NCBI GenBank assembly: GCA_965227445.1
Contig: OZ245751.1
Span: 3,224,001 to 3,288,000, forward strand
Length of the DNA: 64,000 bases
Direction of reading: 5' to 3'
From: DT-110 sp030148525
GTDB taxonomy: Bacteria; Bacteroidota; Bacteroidia; Chitinophagales; Saprospiraceae
The stretch's first letter is position 1. Every line of letters starts with the position of its first letter. Below are positions 50,744 to 58,613 of this stretch, piece by piece. The position numbers and the translations under genes are program-made. The notes beneath the pieces are model-generated. The model made no database searches, was not told the origin of the DNA, and saw only the letters and a program-made list of their open reading frames with translations.

Positions 50744-50781
50744 GTGCAATTGTCCTTTGCTTTAGCTGAGTACAATTGCAC
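50744..50781. repeat. Perfect hairpin in the gap-pgk spacer
   Basis: GTGCAATTGT (50744-50753) and its exact complement ACAATTGCAC (50772-50781) with an 18-nt loop, 22 bp after the gap stop. No T-run follows, so it is more likely an mRNA-stabilising or processing stem than an intrinsic terminator. Confidence 0.6.
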
Positions 50782-50854
50782 GAATATCCCCCATTCACGT
50801 GGTAACGGGCATGCAACATTTTCACCTTATTGACTGCCCTCATTAATCCAATCA

Positions 50855-50887
50855 CGCCGCCCTTCTCTTTGAAAGAGAAAGGCGGCG
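50855..50887 (+). promoter_or_regulatory. GC-rich hairpin in the pgk leader
   Basis: CGCCGCCCTTCTCT pairs with AGAGAAAGGCGGCG (one bulge) across a small TTGA loop, 33 bp upstream of the pgk ATG. A T-run (GAGTTTTTTACC) begins 9 bp later, so a weak terminator or attenuator between gap and pgk is possible. Confidence 0.5.
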
Positions 50888-50920
50888 GGGGGATGAGTTT
50901 TTTACCAAAAACTAACCACC

Positions 50921-52123
50921 ATGACCCTCGAATATTCCGATAAAAAGGCCCTGGTACGGGTAGACTTTAACGTACCGCTCAATGCTGATCACGTCATTAC
51001 CGACGATACCCGCATGCGGGCCGCTATGCCCACCATAAAGCACATCCTCTCTAACGGGGGTGCTGCCATTCTCATGTCCCACCTCGGTCGACCCGGCAAG
51101 AAAACGCTACCCGATGGCTCCATCGATGTCGACACCTTCACCATGCGACACCTGGTCGACCACCTGGAAAAACTGTCCGGTGCCAAGGTGCATTTTTGCC
51201 CTGTAACCGTAGGAGAACAAGCCACAAAGATGGCCGCCAACCTGAATCCGGGAGAAATCCTGCTTCTGGAAAACACCCGCTTTAATCCAGGGGAAAAGAA
51301 AGGCGATGAAGCTTTCGCCAAACAGCTATCCGAACTAGCCGATATATACGTTAATGATGCCTTCGGTACGGCTCACCGGGCCCACGCTTCCACAACTACC
51401 GTTGCTCAGTTTTTCCCGAAAGGGAAGAAGGAATTTGGCTTCCTGATGAATAGCGAGATCGAAAATGCCAACAAGGTGCTGAACGACCCTCAACGGCCGC
51501 TGACGGCTATCGTGGGGGGAGCAAAAGTGTCGGATAAAATCCTCCTGCTGGAGCGATTGATCGATTTCGTCGACAAGCTCATTGTAGGCGGTGGAATGGC
51601 CTACACCTTCATGAAAGCAGCTGGTGGTTCCATAGGTAATTCCCTGGTGGAAGAAGAAAAGCTCGACCTGGCCAACCAACTCATTGCCAAGGCTAACGAA
51701 AAAGGGGTAGAGCTATTATTACCAGCTGATTCTATCATAGCCGACAACTTCGCGGCCGACGCCAACACCGATACCGCCGATAGCAAGAACATCCCCGACG
51801 GATGGATGGGCCTGGACATTGGCCCCAAAGCACGCCAGGCGTTTTCCGCCGTGATCAAGGGCTCCAAAACTATTCTGTGGAATGGGCCCATGGGCGTCTT
51901 CGAAATGGAGGCCTTCGCTCAGGGCACCCTGGCAGTAGCCAATGCGGTGGCCGAAGCAACGGATGCGGGCGCGTTCTCGTTGGTCGGTGGCGGTGATTCC
52001 GTATCCGCCGTTAACAAAAGCGGATTGTCGGATCGCATTAGCTTTGTTTCCACGGGAGGAGGAGCTATGCTCGAATTTCTGGAAGGAAAAGACCTGCCGG
52101 GTATCACGGCGATGGAAGCCTGA
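50921..52123 (+). CDS. pgk: Phosphoglycerate kinase
   Basis: 400 residues. KALVRVDFNVPLN is the N-terminal family signature, ILLLENTRFNPGEKKGDEAFAK the hinge-side substrate site, and TAIVGGAKVSDKILLLERL and FSLVGGGDSVSAVNKSG the nucleotide-binding motifs. It makes ATP from 1,3-bisphosphoglycerate in glycolysis. It lies downstream of gap as a glycolytic pair. Its TGA stop (52121-52123) directly abuts the stop of a converging 47-residue reading frame. Confidence 0.97.
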   Translation: MTLEYSDKKALVRVDFNVPLNADHVITDDTRMRAAMPTIKHILSNGGAAILMSHLGRPGKKTLPDGSIDVDTFTMRHLVDHLEKLSGAKVHFCPVTVGEQATKMAANLNPGEILLLENTRFNPGEKKGDEAFAKQLSELADIYVNDAFGTAHRAHASTTTVAQFFPKGKKEFGFLMNSEIENANKVLNDPQRPLTAIVGGAKVSDKILLLERLIDFVDKLIVGGGMAYTFMKAAGGSIGNSLVEEEKLDLANQLIAKANEKGVELLLPADSIIADNFAADANTDTADSKNIPDGWMGLDIGPKARQAFSAVIKGSKTILWNGPMGVFEMEAFAQGTLAVANAVAEATDAGAFSLVGGGDSVSAVNKSGLSDRISFVSTGGGAMLEFLEGKDLPGITAMEA

Positions 52124-52267
52124 TCACGGGCATGTCACTGTACACCCTGCTGGATTATACTCTTCGTAGTGCTTGTCACCGTGTTTGTTCAGGTAGTCGA
52201 ACAGGATTTTTACCCGCTCCTCCTTAGTTGCGGCCAATAACTCTTCGCGAAGTGTTTTATTTGTCAT
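52124..52267 (-). CDS. Small 47-residue hypothetical protein
   Basis: Runs from an ATG at 52267 to TGA at 52124-52126: MTNKTLREELLAATKEERVK continues with ILFDYLNKHGDKHYEEYNP and ends AGCTVTCP. Its start overlaps the last codons of the phosphodiesterase gene (stop at 52257-52259) by 11 bp, a usual sign of translational coupling as the last gene of the operon. The start of the coding strand is Lys/Glu-rich and helical, and the tail has two cysteines (CTVTC). No family recognised. It is too short for routine gene calling, so real expression is unproven. Confidence 0.5.
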   Translation of the reverse strand: MTNKTLREELLAATKEERVKILFDYLNKHGDKHYEEYNPAGCTVTCP

Positions 52268-53051
52268 TTTGTTGGGTCGTTGCAAATTCATGTAATTGTT
52301 TCAGCAGATCGGTATTCAGGTAATCCACTCCACCGCGAAGCAAAAATTGCCATACGGTTTCTTTTTCCGGACTGGCCCATAGGCGGAGCGTTTTACCCTC
52401 ATCGTGCACCGCCCGGGCCAATTCTTTAAGTCTTCTAAGCTGGTCAGAAGGTGGCAAACCATCCCCGTTCCACTGTACTTGATTACGGTAGTGGTCGCTG
52501 ATCAGAGGCATTACCGCTACGGAATAGCCCTTACCCAAATCCCCGGGACGACCGTCCAGAGCAACCAGTCGTTTTTTGGCATTCCGCACGGTTTCCATAG
52601 GGCGGTTACCCGACAAAACGATCATCACCGCGCCTTCGGTAACTTGATCTCCCTTCGACTTACATAACATGCGGCGGTATTTTTTCAACTGCCCGGCAAG
52701 AACTTCGTAGGCAGATTCGCCTTCCGTTTTAAGGTCGACCAGCAATTGAACAGGCTCCTTATAATCATGGTAAACCCAACCCCCGTTTTGTTTCACCCGC
52801 TCCATCAAGGGATCCAAATACAGGTTCTTCAGGGTACGTTCGGGATCCAGCTGCTCCGGATGATCGTGATAGACATACAATTCACCGTCGATCAGGTGGA
52901 TATCGGCTTCAAAGCTGACGAATCCCTGATCCAGAGCGTCCAGTAGCGGACGATCGTGCTCGTAGTCGTTGTGTGCGTGGGCGAAAGGGATTTGCCCCCA
53001 AAGGACTGATTGACAAAGAAAAAGCAGGATTCCTATGGACGTAATCCGCAT
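52257..53051 (-). CDS. Secreted PI-PLC/GDPD-like phosphodiesterase
   Basis: 264 residues with signal peptide (MRITSIGILLFLCQSVLWGQ). AHAHNDYEHDRPLLDALDQGFVSFEADIHLIDGELYVYHDH carries the His pair and the Glu/Asp metal ligands of the glycerophosphodiester phosphodiesterase / PI-PLC-like TIM barrel. LLVDLKTEGES and LRLWASPEKETVWQFLLRGGVDYLNTD are the later barrel strands. It probably hydrolyses phosphodiesters outside the inner membrane. It lies 12 bp downstream of the broken phosphatase-PA14 gene in an operon of secreted phosphoesterases. Confidence 0.85.
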   Translation of the reverse strand: MRITSIGILLFLCQSVLWGQIPFAHAHNDYEHDRPLLDALDQGFVSFEADIHLIDGELYVYHDHPEQLDPERTLKNLYLDPLMERVKQNGGWVYHDYKEPVQLLVDLKTEGESAYEVLAGQLKKYRRMLCKSKGDQVTEGAVMIVLSGNRPMETVRNAKKRLVALDGRPGDLGKGYSVAVMPLISDHYRNQVQWNGDGLPPSDQLRRLKELARAVHDEGKTLRLWASPEKETVWQFLLRGGVDYLNTDLLKQLHEFATTQQNDK

Positions 53052-53063
53052 ACGTAATTCATT

Positions 53064-54595
53064 TTATTCATTATTGGGTTTCCCCAAAAAATCGCCCGGC
53101 TTCAGCGTGGTTTTCGTGCCATGCTGATCGATGAGCGTAACTTGCAGGGTCTCTCCGCTATAATCGTCAAAATACTCCAAACGTATGGGATGCAGGCCAG
53201 CTTGAAGTGCTTGAACCCCTTCCCTGCGCCGGGCGCTGTGCGAACCGTCATTGTCGACCAATAATTCATCGCCCAGGAATAACCGTGCACCGTCATCTGA
53301 ACGGAATTCCAGATAGTAGACGCCCGTGTTTGGGATATCCAGGAAACCGGTATAAACAAAGGCGAAAGAATCGGGTCGTTCGGCTTTTTCCAAGTATTCG
53401 CCTTTCGGCAAAAATCCTTCTTTTTTTGGCGGAAGCCCGGCCAATTCATCCAGCCTCTGAATGGCTTTCTCATAATATGCATACGCTAAGCCAGGTCGCA
53501 GGGAAGGATCGGGCGGCAAACTTTCCACGGGTACCAATTGGGTAACCGTACGTTCCATGATGGAACTACGACGGCTACCGTCCGGTCCGAATAACGCTGC
53601 GCGAACCGTAGTCGATTTTGCGAGGGAAATATCCTTGGCAAATTCGGCATTAGCGGCTTTCGGGTCGGACCATCCGTGGTATACCCAAGGCGCAATTCAG
53701 GAAAACCGTGCTTAACGCGCAGTTTGGTTGTGCCCGTGAACCGGGTTGCTCCTTCCCACTCCAGGTTTGTCTCCAATTCCGAGAGGTTGACACGATAGCG
53801 CAGTTCCCGCTCATTGGTCATAGCATTAAAAATGGAGAATGCTATGAGGGGCACCTCTGTTTTGGTTTCCTCCAGGTGCAAATCGATCAGGGCATAGCTG
53901 TGCAGAGAAGTGATCGCCGGTGCCACCCGCCAGGGATTGTATTCGGGATCTTCAATTTGGTTGATGCCCGCAAACTGCAATTCGATGGCATCAAAATCAA
54001 GCGCACCCCGCATCCGGCAAACCTCCCCGTAGTGCTGGTCACCCGTCAGAAAAACCAGGTGCTGGGCTCCCGTGCGGCGAATGGTGGGAGATAAACGCCC
54101 CCTCGCTTCCGGAAAGGTCGACCAGGTTTCCGAGCCCGTATCGGGCCCAAGAAGCACCTGGAAACCCGAAGCCACCAGACGCAGATCGGCGGGCTTCGTC
54201 AGTTCTTCCTCCAGCCAGACCCATTGTTTTTCGCCAAGAACATCGCCGCCGGAAAAGGGTTCATCGCGATTGTAGCGCACATCGAGCATGATGAATTGTA
54301 CCGTTTTGCCCTGGTGTTCTATATAATGACTGTAGTATATGCCATCCCGGTCCTCCGGAATCTCCTCCTCCAATTGCCAGAATTGGCGGAAATAGGCTTT
54401 ACTCTGTTCTTTGAGCGGGTACTCCTTGCCGGCGTTGTTGAGGTCATAATCGTGGTCATCCCAGGTTGCAATAGTGGGAATGGACCGTAACTGCCGGTGG
54501 CAACCGATCATCGCAATGCGAAAAGGATCCTGAGCATGAAGCATTAGGCCCGCAGCACAAATAAGAAACAAACAAGTGGTTATCCAGCGTATCAT
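53064..54595 (-). pseudogene. PhoD-like phosphodiesterase-PA14 fusion, broken by frameshift and internal deletion
   Basis: Two frames belong together. From the ATG at 54595, a signal peptide (LFLICAAGLMLHAQ) and a PhoD-like metallophosphatase (IATWDDHDYDLNNAGKEYPLKEQ, FLTGDQHYGE) read to about 53672, to RLGYTTDG. There one base is missing; the next frame continues with SDPKAANAEFAKDI, LAKSTTVRAALFGPDGSRRSS and then a PA14 domain (FVYTGFLDIPNTGVYYLEFRSDDGARLFLGDELLVDNDG) to 53064. The intact neighbour at 56383 has the same order (TLDGSEP..., then PA14). The N-terminal part also joins RIAMIGCHRQ directly to LRSIPTIATWDDHD, lacking the roughly 70-residue stretch with the metal-binding GDN motif. 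The start overlaps the upstream gene by four bases (ATGA). Probably inactive. Confidence 0.75.
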
Positions 54596-56361
54596 TTTTC
54601 AGCGTCTTGAAGGTGGTAGGTTTGATATCTTTGATAATTGGGGAATAGCCAGGCCTTGGTACCTTTGTAGGGATCCTCCCGCTGATCGTGATCATACACC
54701 ACCCACTGCAGCTGGAAGCTACCCCCGAATTCTTTGGGGAATGGAATGGCTATTTCAGCCGTCATACCACCATCCATACGGCATGCTGATAAGCGGTAGC
54801 CTTTCGGCAAATGCTGCTCTTTGTCGACCAACAATTCCTGATTCTCTCGGATAATGAAACCCAATACTGCAGCGCGCTCTTCACCCAGATTCAGGATCAG
54901 CTCGGCTGCATCCTGCTCCCAACTATTGCGGTAAGAATCGAAATAAAAATGATCATCCCTTACCTTGAGGGCCAGGTACAGCGTATCTGCACTTGCCTGA
55001 ACCTGAGCCGCCATCTGTAAATCGTCGGGGCCGGTCCAGGTATCCGGGTAATAGCCCAGTTCACCGGGGGAAACCCATTCGGGCATGTCCCACTCATCCA
55101 GCTTTCCGTCAAGGGTTGGGAGCTGAGCTGATCGCAGGCAACTAAGCGCGTACAGGCAGGGCATGAAATACGAATAGGTGCGTAGTAAAGGGTTATCCCC
55201 GTTCAGCTCCTGCACCTCTACTTTCCACTGTACAGGCTGACTAGCAGAAGGCCATTCCTGTCCGGGCAATCGGGAAAGCTTTATTGGGAGGGACAAGATA
55301 CTTCCTGCAGCCAGCACCGTATCGATGGAACCGGGATAAACCCGAACAGCATCGTGTTGGCGGGCGTACAAATGTACCTTTATTGGCCTGCTGGTCCTGT
55401 TGGGGAGGGTCAAGAGCGTTTTTGTGTCCCTGGCAGAAGCTTCCGGGAAAATAGGCTCGTGCAGTAACCCCTCGGCTGTCGCCGAAAAAGCCCCTACCCT
55501 TGCCCGCTTATTTTGCGTAAGCAAGGTGTCCGGATATATGCCTTCCGTTTCCAGATTGGTTACCACCAGTGTATCGGGGTACACGGTCACCCAGGCCAGA
55601 TGGTCCAATTCACCGAATTCAGCACCGCGCAGTGCATTGCCCCCACCACAAGTGGCCAGAACGAAATAGGGCCTGCCTTTGCGAACCCGGTATGAATACC
55701 GATGCTGATGGCCCGCAAAGACGGTATAGGGGCGACCTGCCAGCATGTTTTCGATGGCCAGAAAACCCGGCTCATTGCTTTGCCACAAAGGTTTGTGAAA
55801 AAACAGGAGTATCTGTTCCTGCTCGGGTATTGTAGCGAGTACGTCCTGCACAAACGTCACTTGCTCCTCCGAAATGTGAGAAGGAGCACCGTCTTCCGTG
55901 TTGAGCACTAAAAAGGTAACTCCACGATGACGGAAGGAGTAATAGGTGCTTCCGTGCCGCTCTTCCCACAACCGGGTCATCAAGTCATTCGACAGATCGT
56001 GGTTACCGGGAACGTAGAAAAACGGAGCTGGAAAGTCTTGTACCCAACTATCGAATTGTTCCCACCAACGACCGATTTGTTCCTCATCGTAGGTGTATCC
56101 CTCGATCAAGTCCCCCACACTCATCACGAAATCAGGCCGTAACCACCCTATACGTTCCACGATTTGTGGGAAGGCCTCCCGTCGGTAACCACCGGTCAGA
56201 TCGCCGATGGTGGCAAATCGAAACAGAGGTTCGGGGTAGTCAGATGCCGCTTTCCAGGGCACCCCGGCAGGCACCTGAAAGTCGGATGTTCGTCCTGTGT
56301 CCTGGCCTGCCAAGCTCCACCCGATAATCAGACCCAGAAAAATTAGTACTACAGTTCGCAT
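54592..56361 (-). CDS. Secreted metallophosphoesterase with C-terminal CBM9-like domain
   Basis: 589 residues with signal peptide (VVLIFLGLIIGWSLAGQ). The calcineurin-like phosphoesterase motifs run in order: FRFATIGDLTGGYR, FVMSVGDLIEGY, FYVPGNHDLSND, LLFFHKPLWQ and TVFAGHQHRYSY, giving all dimetal ligands. The C-terminal part (LPTLDGKLDEWDMPEWVSP ... LYLALKVRDDHFYFDSYRNSWEQDAAELILNL) looks like a family 9 carbohydrate-binding or DOMON-type sandwich. It is a paralogue of the next gene upstream (56383) in the phosphoesterase half. Gaps to neighbours: 21 bp upstream, ATGA overlap downstream. Confidence 0.88.
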   Translation of the reverse strand: MRTVVLIFLGLIIGWSLAGQDTGRTSDFQVPAGVPWKAASDYPEPLFRFATIGDLTGGYRREAFPQIVERIGWLRPDFVMSVGDLIEGYTYDEEQIGRWWEQFDSWVQDFPAPFFYVPGNHDLSNDLMTRLWEERHGSTYYSFRHRGVTFLVLNTEDGAPSHISEEQVTFVQDVLATIPEQEQILLFFHKPLWQSNEPGFLAIENMLAGRPYTVFAGHQHRYSYRVRKGRPYFVLATCGGGNALRGAEFGELDHLAWVTVYPDTLVVTNLETEGIYPDTLLTQNKRARVGAFSATAEGLLHEPIFPEASARDTKTLLTLPNRTSRPIKVHLYARQHDAVRVYPGSIDTVLAAGSILSLPIKLSRLPGQEWPSASQPVQWKVEVQELNGDNPLLRTYSYFMPCLYALSCLRSAQLPTLDGKLDEWDMPEWVSPGELGYYPDTWTGPDDLQMAAQVQASADTLYLALKVRDDHFYFDSYRNSWEQDAAELILNLGEERAAVLGFIIRENQELLVDKEQHLPKGYRLSACRMDGGMTAEIAIPFPKEFGGSFQLQWVVYDHDQREDPYKGTKAWLFPNYQRYQTYHLQDAEK

Positions 56362-56382
56362 AGGTCCTTTTTTGCCGAAAGG

Positions 56383-58383
56383 CTACTTAGCATGGTGGTA
56401 TAGATCGGAGAATGGAATTTCCTGAGGTTCACCGTCCGGCCCTAGCATACCCACCCGTAAGGTTTCACCGAGGAAATCCTCAAAGTAATCGACCCGAATG
56501 GGTACTAATCCTTTTTGCAAGGCTACGTAGCCATTGCGACGGCGAGCCGAATGAGAGCCATCGTTATCTACCACCAGTGTGTCGTGGAGATACAGGCGGC
56601 TGCCATCATCGGAGTAGGTGTAAAAAGTGTAAATACCATCTTCCGGAATACGGATGTACCCCTCGAATTGAATAGCAAAGTGGTCCTTGCGCATATCGTT
56701 CTTCTCGGCGATCAGGCTCGGGCTACTGTTGGTGGCAATACCCTGATCTTGCTGGGTCAGCGGCTTAAAATCGGGGATCCTGTCAGAGAATTCTCCTTCG
56801 TAATAAGCGTACTTCAGCCCGGGTTCCAGTTGTAATCCTTTCTCGGAAACAGCTGGCATGGGCTCTACTTTACGGTAGGTTTTCGAGAAGGTCCTGGAAG
56901 CAGCGGCCCCGTCCCTTGAAAACAAGCGTACCTTTACGGTAGTCGTTTCATCCAGGGTAAAAGGCTTCGTGTAGGTGTTGTCCTCCATGGTTGGCTCGGA
57001 GCCGTCGAGGGTATACTTGATCTGTGTACCCTCAAAAGCAGTTTCCAAACTGATCTCGTGCTCGTTCAGAAAAATATCCATTGGCGTTGCCTCCAGACCG
57101 TTGGGCTTGAAAGACATAGGGATTTTCTTAACACCAGTCAGCTTGAAAGCTGGCTCAAATTGGGGGCCCTCAAACCGCACGGTCCAGTCCAACTCCAGAT
57201 CATCCCGGTCCTCCGGAGCCAGATCCCCCAACACATCAATGGAAATGGGGATTTCCACCATCGAATTCGCAGGAACCTGTACCTCGAAGGTATGCTCGGA
57301 GGGGTTCAGGTGGTGGTTGTGGTAAAAACGTCCCTCAAAAAGGAGATCCTTGCCAATGGCCTGGTTCATCTTATCCTGCTGGTTCGCACTGAATAAACCA
57401 CTGGACTCCATTTGGTACGATTCGGGAAGTGTATTATCGATCCGAAGCAATAGCCGGTCCGATCCGGAATCACCTTTCAGGGAAATGCATTCTAACCGGG
57501 CGGCATTATTCAGCGCCATAGCCAGGGGGGCCGTTTCTGGTGACAGTACATCTCCATCGATGATACCGCTTAGTTGCAGGTGGACCAATTCGGGGCCCTG
57601 GTCCGTCATGGTCACCCAGGTAACGTGATCGAACTCCCCTACCCTCGGCCCACGCAGACGGGTTCCGCCGCCGGTAGTTGCCAGTACGTAGTAATTCCGA
57701 TCCTGACGTACTGATTTAAAATAGCGGTGGGTATGACCGGCAAAAACCGTATAGGGACGGTCGACCAGGGCTTCTTCAATCTCGGCGAAGCCATTGTAAT
57801 CACTGAAATTCCAGATAGGATGGTGCATAAACAGCAGCGTCCAGCGTACATCTTCGTTTTCGGCCAGGGCCTCTTTAACGTAGTTGATCTGGTCCTCGCT
57901 GAACATGACGCCATCACCATCATTGGTATCCATGGCGATGAACAGTACATCTTTGTACTTGAAGTGATAATAAGACCGGCCATAACGCTCCAGCCAGAGG
58001 TTCCGCATGACTTCGTTGGAAATATCGTGGTTGCCGGGTAAAGCAAAAAAGCGCATTTGAAGATGTAGCAGGATACTATCGAATTCCTCCCACTGTTCAT
58101 CCAGAATGTCCATATCTTTGGTGTATCCTTCTATCAAATCACCCACACTCATGACAAACTCCGGGTGAAGTTGATTCAATTTTCCCAAAGCGTCACCAAA
58201 CACACCCGCCCGGTGTCCGCCGGTACGATCACTGACAATAGCGAACTGAAACCAATCTTCGCTATTTTGAAAGGCCCTATCGGTCCAGGGCTTCTGGGAG
58301 GTAGTTACTTCGTGTGAAAACGGATCCTGGGCCATCAAACCCAGATATAACAGGCAAAGGAATAGGGTGTACGCTGCTCTCAT
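56383..58383 (-). CDS. Secreted metallophosphoesterase with chitobiase-C-like and PA14 domains
   Basis: 666 residues from the ATG at 58383, which begins a signal peptide (MRAAYTLFLCLLYLGLMAQ); an ATG 11 codons earlier is less likely. Metallophosphoesterase motifs: FAIVSDRTGGHR, FVMSVGDLIEGY, FALPGNHDISNE, LLFMHHPIWNF and TVFAGHTHRYF. After a linker sandwich comes a chitobiase/beta-hexosaminidase C-terminal-type domain (ISLETAFEGTQIKYTLDGSEP, TTVKVRLFSRDG). Then a PA14 domain follows (FAIQFEGYIRIPEDGIYTFYTYSDDGSRLYLHDTLVVDNDG). PA14 often binds glycans, so the enzyme may act on a surface or extracellular phosphorylated polymer. It is first gene of the leftward phosphoesterase operon. Confidence 0.88.
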   Translation of the reverse strand: MRAAYTLFLCLLYLGLMAQDPFSHEVTTSQKPWTDRAFQNSEDWFQFAIVSDRTGGHRAGVFGDALGKLNQLHPEFVMSVGDLIEGYTKDMDILDEQWEEFDSILLHLQMRFFALPGNHDISNEVMRNLWLERYGRSYYHFKYKDVLFIAMDTNDGDGVMFSEDQINYVKEALAENEDVRWTLLFMHHPIWNFSDYNGFAEIEEALVDRPYTVFAGHTHRYFKSVRQDRNYYVLATTGGGTRLRGPRVGEFDHVTWVTMTDQGPELVHLQLSGIIDGDVLSPETAPLAMALNNAARLECISLKGDSGSDRLLLRIDNTLPESYQMESSGLFSANQQDKMNQAIGKDLLFEGRFYHNHHLNPSEHTFEVQVPANSMVEIPISIDVLGDLAPEDRDDLELDWTVRFEGPQFEPAFKLTGVKKIPMSFKPNGLEATPMDIFLNEHEISLETAFEGTQIKYTLDGSEPTMEDNTYTKPFTLDETTTVKVRLFSRDGAAASRTFSKTYRKVEPMPAVSEKGLQLEPGLKYAYYEGEFSDRIPDFKPLTQQDQGIATNSSPSLIAEKNDMRKDHFAIQFEGYIRIPEDGIYTFYTYSDDGSRLYLHDTLVVDNDGSHSARRRNGYVALQKGLVPIRVDYFEDFLGETLRVGMLGPDGEPQEIPFSDLYHHAK

Positions 58384-58613
58384 GGCTATTTTTTCATAAA
58401 AGTAAATTTTCGTCATTTTCTTTCCTAACCTGGAAAAAGGGTTCCCATTTTTTTAATGTACGGTTTACACAAAAGATCATTTAAAAGACTTCAAACAAGA
58501 TACATTAACCTGTATTTCAACTACTTAAAACAAAGGCTGCCTTCCAATCGAACCACTCCATTCAATTAACCCTCAGGTAACAGGCAGTATTTACCTTTGA
58601 TGAAAAGTGTTTT

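Noticed and set aside
53660..53690. Programmed ribosomal frameshifting in the phosphatase-PA14 gene
   Set aside because: No slippery heptamer or downstream stem-loop is evident, and the gene also lacks its metal-site segment, so decay or sequencing error is simpler.
58592..58599. Perfect TANNTTTG -7 box (TACCTTTG) before the VCBS lipoprotein gene
   Set aside because: No TTTG-like -33 box at 19 bp upstream, and the match ends only 15 bp before the ATG; too weak to call as a promoter.
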